Positions 57,165 to 64,000 of a stretch of DNA of 64,000 nt are shown piece after piece (within the stretch, counting starts at the first letter, position 1; each line of letters begins with the position of its first letter). The notes beneath the pieces are model-generated. The model was not told the origin of the DNA and did not search any database. It saw only the letters and a program-made list of their open reading frames with translations. Position numbers and translations under genes: made by a program. Origin of the DNA: Amaurobius ferox (Eukaryota; Arthropoda; Arachnida; Araneae; Amaurobiidae); NCBI GenBank assembly GCA_951213105.1, contig OX578146.1:115916551-115980550 (forward strand), read 5' to 3'.

Positions 57165-58780
57165 AATCCTAACTTTAAAAACTCGCCCTTTAGGCGAGTT
57201 CTGAGAGTAAAAATTGAGCAAAATGAATGTCTGCAGCCTCAGCTCAATATTTATGGAATTTTATGCTGTCTTCGTGGTGAAACTAAAGTTGGCGACCTTT
57301 CTGGAGGCTCGCAAAATTAAGGCACACATCAATTTTTCTTGCTGCCATTGCAGACAGCAGAGAAGCTTAAAACATGTACACGGATGCTAAAATATGTGAA
57401 AAGAACGGGATTTTAGCTAATTCTTCCGCCGTGCATCATGAATCATATCAGAAGCACAATAAGACTTAACGATCACATTTAACCTTTGACTTTGGAGCTC
57501 ATTTATATTGAAAGTACAGTGGCGTAAAAAAAAAACGTTCATCACATTTCCATAAATTTGGTGGAGAAAAGGACAGCAACACATTTAATGTGATATTTAA
57601 AGGGTTTAATAGGGATGAATAAATTGAAGAGGGGAGTTTGCAGCAATTCACAAACATTATTCATTTAAAGATGACTATGTTGTTGTTGTTGAAACCCAGA
57701 CCGTCCGACCTACCAGAAAGGTGTAAGGTAACAGATGTAAGGTAACAGGTGTAAGGTAAAGATGACTATGTGTAAAACATTCCGAAAAAATTAGATATTG
57801 GTGACATTCTTATTTTATTAAATATGTATTAATGAAGAGAAATATTGTACATCCTTATTTTATTAAATATTTAATAATAGAGAATTTTTCATAATTGAAG
57901 AAATTATTTTGCTAAATTTTCAGATAACTTGGAGTATTGCCCCATTATAATTTCAAGAGGGCAATGGCACCTAAATATTTCCTATTATGTTCAAAGCACT
58001 AAACTTTGGATGTTTGGGTTTGTTACGCTTTATTAAATACTTATTTTAAAAATACTGAATACTGAATTTTTCGAGATAATACAGTTTTTAAACAACACAG
58101 TACCTTATAGAACAGGCAGTTTCTGTGCATTTCATAATCTGCACCAAATTTCTCTTATTTTCTGGTTGCTATGGCAAGTATCAGCTATTCACGCATAAAA
58201 GCGCTGTAAAAATAAATACATCCATGGAATGCTAATATCTGCAAGGAAAGTACAGTCCAACACTTTGAAAGTCCTCCTTTAGACAGGTTCTGCTAGAGTA
58301 AACTTGTCTATTATTATATGAGCTCAATCTTTAAGACATATTATACCAGCTTCTTGCTACGACTGAATTTACCGTTTTCTATACAATTTAGCAAAATTGT
58401 AATAAATGGCAAGTTTTCTTACTGCCCTTGCAAGAATCTGCTATTTCGTGCTGAAGAGCACAAAAAAATACCAAACAGGCTTACGTATGCTGGTATCTGC
58501 AATGGGATCGGAACTCTAGATTTAAAAACCCACCCGTTAGGTGAGTTCTGTAAGTATGCACTTGGCCATGGCTCAATCTTTAGAGATTCGAATGCCATCT
58601 GCGTTGTAAGACCGTATTTATGGATCTTTACAGAGGTTCAAAAAATTGTGGCACTAATCAAGTTCCCTTGCTACCATTGCAGGTATGGCCCAATATCGTG
58701 CTGAAGAGTGTTATAAGTGCAAAATCGGTCCACGGATACTGGTATCTGCAAAGATATCTGCATTTATATACGTTCAAAGC
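57165..58780 (+). repeat. Diverged repeat family, about 240-270-bp units
   Basis: Units are recognisable by three anchors: a small hairpin such as actcgccctttaggcgagtt (57180; variants near 58267 and 58531), a ttgctaccattgcaggtatg-type word (57340, 58170, 58425, 58670), and cacggatactggtatctgca (variants at 57378, 58223, 58486, 58730). A SINE fragment and about 500 bp of other sequence interrupt the series. Related single copies lie at 52290-52450 and 63765-63905. The 128-codon frame at 58318-58704 spans two units and is unlikely to be a gene. Confidence 0.7.
57681..57757 (-). mobile_element. 5'-truncated SINE, 77 bp, with exact target duplication (copy 7)
   Basis: Only the 3' end of the SINE (minus strand: accttacacctttctggtag, ggtctgggtttcaacaacaa) is present. 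The target duplication aaagatgactatgt is exact at 57667-57680 and 57758-57771. The innermost word gtgtaaggtaaca is repeated three times, with variation, at the truncation point. Confidence 0.9.
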
Positions 58781-58904
58781 ATATTCATAACGTTTCTGTA
58801 TTTATACTTAGCATGGTTCTTAAGTTACAAGCTTCGAACGAGACTCAATGATATGTTCATTATCTATATAATAATTGTTTAATATGCTTGTCTCTTTTCC
58901 GACC

Positions 58905-59715
58905 CTCAGAAGACGCTTAGTGAATTAGAAGGTTAAATGTGTTTGCACACTTAGAATATCGTCTACGGGGGATGAATAGTCAATCCTCCCCCGCCCTACC
59001 GGGGTGGAGATAATGAGGATTTTCAAAAATACTTTCTACACCCTTCAAAAGCCTCCGATGACTTAGAAGGCTAAAACTTAGCATACGTACAGTATCAATC
59101 GAAGAACATTTTCTAATGGCTCCAGAGGAGGAGCTGAAAACTCCTCTCCAGAATGTAGATGAAATGGAGGTATTTAAAAATAATTCTAAGTGTTTCAGAA
59201 GACCTTCTTCCCGGGTTACCTAGAGCATAGATCTTACAACACCCCACTTACACAGCGGAGTGTTTTCTGCTATCCAACATAGTAGAACTTGTCACGTGAT
59301 CAAATGCTCCGAGACTCGGGACATGGTGAGTGGAACTGGTTGTTGGAGGACTGGTTCTTGAGTGGACCCTACCCTCCAATAGCCGGAGATCCTCAGAAGC
59401 AGGACCTCTGGACTGATAGAGAGGGTTTTAGCTCACGTGATGAGTTCTCCACGCTAGATAGCACTCCCTCAATACTGTAACAGTGGTAAGCACCGCTCAA
59501 TAGAGGGTTTAGTCTATGACCTACAAGGCTGGAACTTTGTATACTTATGGTATCGACATAACATAACTGAGAATCCGAGACATTGCATACGAGTGATTCC
59601 AAACCCTCAAGAAGCCCTTTTTCCCCGGTTACCTAGAACATGCATCTTAAAAGTATATATACGGTAAGCGGAATTTTTCTGCTATCCAACATAGTAGAAA
59701 TCATGCAACATAATG
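58905..59715 (+). repeat. Diverged direct repeats in a GC-richer segment
   Basis: 59205-59280 and 59610-59700 share ccgggttacctagagcat-type sequence and ttctgctatccaacatagta. gacttagaaggctaaaactt (about 59059) has relatives near 58921 and 59520. No supported gene; the 63-codon frame at 59289-59480 is uncharacterised. Confidence 0.6.
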
Positions 59716-60627
59716 GGAAACATCCAAAATAGTAGAAAATATCGACATCTTCATAGAACCGATTAATACCTATTATCGACTCTATGCGCCATTGTTGGAC
59801 AAATAAAATTATTGAATAAAAATGTTGTAATTTAATTCATTATTAAATTATTCGATTCCGTGTCTTTGACAGGCTGAAATGCTAGTATAAACATACATGT
59901 CACACGATAGAAGCACATCGAAGCAAATTATAAAGCATATTCTCAATGCAAAAACAGGCAATTTAATTTATATTCAGTTTGCACAAAATACGTTTAACCT
60001 TTTAACACATTAAAGAAACTGTAAAAAAAACTTCTCTATAAAGCACCCTCCATGGACAATAACATTTTACAAGAAAACTATTCAAAGTTTAGAAAAAAAA
60101 TTGAAGCACAAAACGTTCTGTCCTTTCGCACCATTTGCATTTTTATTTCCACAAACTGAAAACGTTTCCGCTGGGGAATATTACATTACATTCGCAATTA
60201 TTTCATACTTACTCTTCAGATTGCAGAAAAAATTTTAAATAGATTCAAAATGGAAATTTTCCTCATACAGGAGAGGAATGAAAAATAAAATCCTAATTGT
60301 CTCGTTTAAAATTGAATTTAAAAGCTTTGCAAATAAAGATTTCGACAATACCTCAAAGATTTGTCGTTTAACAACATTTAACAAGTTACTTTGTATTAAA
60401 TATTGAATAACAAATGGTGTGCACAACATATTTCAGGTGTCACAATTGTTACAGTAAATATGAATAATAAATATAGTACAAAAAATTCGTATGAAGGCGA
60501 TATACTGAACGACCAAAAAATATACTCGGGTTTGCTCATAATTTTAAACTATACCGAAATTTCATTGACGTTCAGAATCACATGGCTCAAAAAGTGCATT
60601 AAAATATTTAATTTCCTTCCTGTATAA
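59716..60627. other. AT-rich DNA, nothing recognised
   Basis: Short frames at 60235-60429 and 60403-60627 have no recognisable content. Confidence 0.5.
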
Positions 60628-60628
60628 A

Positions 60629-60634
<6 letters not shown>

Positions 60635-60696
<62 letters not shown>
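60635..60696. repeat. (TA)n microsatellite, left part
   Basis: About 60 bp of TA repeats directly abut the left end of a Tc1-like element. The right part lies at 62289-62342. Confidence 0.93.
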
Positions 60697-62287
60697 CTGC
60701 TGGAAAATTGCTAAGGCTGGATGACACTATCACCCGTAGCAACCACAAAATAAAACGAAGCAACATGTGGAAAATTAGAATAAGTGCGGGGATATAGAAG
60801 AGGTGTGCTTATGCAAATTTTTCATTTCCAAACCTTTACATCATGTCATAACGCTAATAAGAGATTTTAAGGATTTGACACGTGTGGAGAGTTGTTGTTC
60901 CAAGTAAAAGTTTTACAGGAACGATTTAATTGAGGAACGTGGAATTTTCGGTATATCTTTCCGATATCACTTAGATGATTTTACTTGTGGCCGTATTATT
61001 GAAAAGATCGAAGAAGGACGAAAAATAACAGATGTTGCCAGGGAGTTTGACATCGCCCACAGCGCTGTTTCACTGCTGTGGCAAGCATTTAAAACAAACT
61101 GGAATGTGTAGCAAACGTCACGGGAGAGAGACGCCTTCAGGAGACAGGTACATTGTCCTAATGGCAAAAAGGGACCGGCGCACCACAGCTCAGCAGGAGG
61201 CAAATCAGGTTCTTGCTACCACAGGACAGCGGATGGCCCGAAAAACTGTAAGCAGACGTTTGGGAGAAGGAGGACTATACGCCCGCAGATCTTTTGTGTG
61301 TCCCATTGTCCAGACTACACCATATCGCCCGTTTGCAATGGTGAAAGCCCCAGGCCGTCCGGCTCGTCCAGAGGACTTGGAGCAACAAGATGGCCGTTTG
61401 CAATGGTGTCGTGAGTATTTCAATTGGACCGAACAGGACTGGTCTTGTTGGGCTTGCGTACTATTCTCAAATGAGAGTAAGGTTCAACCTGTCATCGGAT
61501 TGTAGACGCCAACTGATCTGGCGTAAGTGTGGTACTGCTTATCGTCCAGAAAATATCTAGGAAAGGGACCGATATCCGACATGCAGTATCATGGTATAGA
61601 CGGACATCACGATCAATAACCGCACGCCCCTACATGTGGTTGCAACTGAGACTATGACCGGCCAACGATACATTGATGAAGTTATACTGCCTCATGTTCG
61701 CCTTTTCCGTGGTGTTGTCTGTAATAAATTTATTTTCATGGACGACAACGCACCATGTCATCGAACACTCGCTGTTCAGGATTGTCCAGTCAGCGAGGGT
61801 ATTCAATGTCTCGTATGGCCAGCACGTTTTCCAGATCTAAACCCCATTGTAAATGCTTGGGATGCTTTGGGGAGGTGACTTGCTAGTCGAAAATATCCTC
61901 CAACAAGCAAGAACACCCGCATCCGTGCACTGACAGAGGAGTGAGAAAACTTGCCTCAACAGCTTCTGGATAATGTTGTGCAAAGCATGACATGACGTGT
62001 GGAATGTTGCATCGCACTCCACGGTGAACATATCCCGTACTGACGCCTTTCTCAAAGATGCCTGCTGTCGTTCATATGTATTTTTCCATTTCCCCGTACA
62101 CAGCATCAAATGAACACTTTTTTCCTTCAACTGTTTCAAAACCTTCTGTATTTTCCAGAACAATAAATGATCTGTATTCTAATGTCCAAACAGTGTGGCA
62201 ACAATATTTTATCCTGATGGGCCTCCAACCCCGCTTAATGTTGTGCTACATTGCAATTTGTGACCCGTCCTTAACAATTGTCCAGCA

Positions 62288-62288
<1 letters not shown>
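60697..62288 (+). mobile_element. Tc1-like DNA transposon, 1592 bp, inside a (TA)n microsatellite
   Basis: The terminal repeats are ctgctggaaaattgctaagg at 60697 and, on the minus strand, ctgctggacaattgttaagg at 62288, differing at two of 20 positions. TA repeats lie on both sides, so the TA duplication is embedded in a microsatellite. It carries one plus-strand transposase remnant. Confidence 0.92.
60972..62040 (+). pseudogene. Tc1-like transposase, two catalytic residues lost
   Basis: The N-terminal reading DDFTCGRIIEKIEEGRK and DVAREFDIAHSAVSLLWQAF is the usual Tc1 helix-turn-helix. After frame changes, VLMAKRDRRTTAQQ and a PGRPARPEDL-type linker follow. The first catalytic Asp motif reads LFSNESKVQ, with Asp changed to Asn. 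The second, FIFMDDNAPCHRTL, is intact. The last, FPDLNPIVNAWDALGR, has Val in place of the catalytic Glu of PIENxWD. Several stops are also present. The enzyme is dead by both frame and active-site changes. Confidence 0.88.

Positions 62289-62342
<54 letters not shown>
62289..62342. repeat. (TA)n microsatellite, right part
   Basis: About 54 bp of TA repeats abut the right end of the Tc1-like element. Confidence 0.93.
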
Positions 62343-62345
<3 letters not shown>

Positions 62346-62359
62346 CTAATGTATATGTC

Positions 62360-62597
62360 GAAACCATATTTCTGTATTTATGGATTGTAATAATCGTACC
62401 AAATTGAATTCGAAATTATCCATTCGTCAGTGAAATGTCGCATCCACAGGCTCACGGACACATTCACCACCTCAAAAACGTTCGATTCGAGTTCAGGAAT
62501 ACTTGATATGGGCTCTTCCTTCGAAAATTCGAATTCGAATTTTCCAGCCAGTCACAATACTTTCCCTATACGTTATACTATGTATATAGGCAAAGTA
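62360..62597 (+). mobile_element. HINE 3'-end fragment (H11)
   Basis: cgtaccaaattgaattcgaa, ccattcgtcagtgaaatgtc and ttcgattcgagttcaggaat match the last third of H1-H3, ending in the hairpin actttccctatacgttatac ... taggcaaagt at 62559-62596. The CA microsatellite is reduced to cacggacacattcacc. No 5' part was found on the other side of the Tc1 element. Confidence 0.65.
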
Positions 62598-62730
62598 AAA
62601 TGAAGTCTGTCAAAACTATAGATTTATACACGGTATAAGCAAACAAATATTTAATTTTATGCGGAGATATGGAATTTTATATGAACATCAATAGTTCGGG
62701 TATAAGCAGTTTGCTCACACGCACAGGATA

Positions 62731-63412
62731 CAGAGTGTTTCAAAGAGGCTGATTCTGCTGATAACTTTTAAACTGATAATGCTAGGCACGTACTTCGAAT
62801 TGTAATTTTTTAATGGTAAAAATAATTATATTAAAACACTTTCAATACTATTTAAAGTATTAGCAAAAAAATACAGAAAATAAGTTTTAGATAGACTCCT
62901 TAGCGTAAGAAATTTTATCACTCAAAATTGTGCATAAAATCTGGTTTCACTTTTAAAAAAAACTGATAATTCCAAGTAAAAAACTGGGTGTGATATTCAT
63001 GGGATAACTTTTTGGGCACCCTATGTCAATTGAATAATGATTTACACCACAAACAAGTACACAAATGACACTAAAGTTTTTATTTTGTGGAAAATCCCTC
63101 AATTCTTTTGAAATTACTTTGCTATGGAACGTATATTTTGGGTGCAAGTTTGGGATTTTACTTTATTTCCTAGACTTTTTCTTTATAGGCCCAGATTCCA
63201 AACTGCATAAATATTATGCATGTTAAAGTTCATAAACATTTTCAAAACATTGGACACTTTGCTTTAAAGGAGCTATATAAAAAGTTCCCTCAGGTTTGAA
63301 ATATTTTAGACAAATTTTCCTTACGATTCAAAACAATTTTCCAATTCAATGTATGCGTTTAGCACTAACGGTTCAACGTTATAAACCTGGTTAGTGTATT
63401 TGAAACGCCCTG
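62731..63412. mobile_element. MITE with about 75-bp terminal inverted repeats (MITE-2)
   Basis: The left end cagagtgtttcaaagaggct (62731) matches the complement of the right end, cagggcgtttcaaatacact (63412). Further matched words are ataac, tgcta, tac-n-n-n-gaattg. TA flanks both ends. It is 682 bp without transposase. The outermost bases resemble those of MITE-1, suggesting a common transposase type. Arm identity is about 70%, so it is old. Confidence 0.75.
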
Positions 63413-64000
63413 TATAGATCAACAAAATTGTATATGACATTTTATGCGAGCATCAATATTTCGCGTATATACATTTTGATCACACATCAGGATAGATAAA
63501 AATGTTCTAAGACCCTAAAAGGGTATTTATATTTGGCAGCATTTTATAAAATAAATACAATCTTAAATCTTCCTTTATTCCTAATTTCATATAACAACAG
63601 AAGGTACAATAGACAAAAAATGCAAAGACATGTATTAGCAGCATAACAAAAACATTGCAAATCTCTTTTCAAATCAAAATTTTTCAAACCTCAACGGAGA
63701 TCAACAAATCCAGTCTTACTACGCAGCCGGCAGCATGGCTTGACCAGAATCCTGCTGGCTGTACGGTAAGCCTGAATTTATCCATCACGATGGAGTTTTC
63801 TTATTGCCATTGAAGATAATGGCTATTCCCAGGATGGTGAACGCATAAGCTCAAAATTAGACCATAGATGCTGTTATCTGCAATGGGGGCGTGATTTTAA
63901 ATATCCATCGCTAAACTTTATTCTAAATATCGGTCAATAAGTATACAAGCATTTTCCAATAACGAGAAAACAGATTTTAAAGCCCACAGAACTAACAGAA
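63413..64000. other. AT-rich end of window with one repeat copy
   Basis: 63765-63905 (ttgccattgaagataatggc, accatagatgctgttatctg) is a copy of the 57-58-kb repeat family. No gene was seen. Confidence 0.5.

Noticed and set aside
58318..58704. 128-codon frame
   Set aside because: Spans two diverged units of a repeat family, with no domain and no start context.

Overview
The window looks like AT-rich, gene-poor chromosomal DNA from an arthropod, plausibly a spider or other arachnid. That guess rests on the mix of Tc1, Tigger, hAT-like, non-LTR, SINE and Helentron-like debris and on the many CA, TA and CTGT microsatellites; it is inference. I find no intact host protein-coding gene. No open frame over about 150 codons is credible, and the longest ones lie inside tandem repeats. 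Essentially everything recognisable is mobile or repetitive DNA.

Layout. 1-830: tandem duplication and a broken non-LTR reverse transcriptase. 1.7-2.4 kb: two SINEs in tandem. 4.2-5.9 kb: 5' part of a decayed hAT/ZMYM-like gene split by a full-length 5S-headed SINE. 6.1-8.8 kb: two Helentron-like (HINE) elements, one carrying a nested 5S-headed SINE. 9.6-19.8 kb: diverged repeats, tandem arrays (about 160 bp, 37 bp, 46 bp), two more HINEs and an inverted repeat with a hammerhead-like core. 20.5-24.8 kb: two HINEs head to tail, the first split by a complete but dead Tigger element. 26.7-28.1 kb: dead Tc1 element. 29.1-29.8 kb: hAT-like remnant. 30.4-31.9 kb: second dead Tc1 element. 33.5-34.0 kb: two tandem SINEs, the first with a tRNA-like head. 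36.5-37.0 kb: MITE. 37.6-39.7 kb: 2-kb nested inverted repeat. 47.7-51.4 kb: two further inverted repeats. 52.3-55.4 kb: minisatellite, HINE and a 90-bp satellite array. 57.1-59.7 kb: two diverged repeat families. 60.6-63.4 kb: third dead Tc1 element inside a TA microsatellite, a HINE end and a second MITE.

The most interesting signal is the SINE group. One shared body with a (CAA)n tail occurs behind a 5S rRNA-derived head in some copies and behind a 5'-truncated tRNA-like head in at least one. Two separate loci carry tandem pairs with three copies of the target sequence. The second main signal is a family of roughly 0.55-1.1 kb elements with a fixed 5' end, a microsatellite block and a terminal hairpin, the expected architecture of Helentron-derived HINE/DINE-1 elements.

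Coordinates were read by eye from the sequence. Boundaries of diverged repeats may be off by tens of bases.
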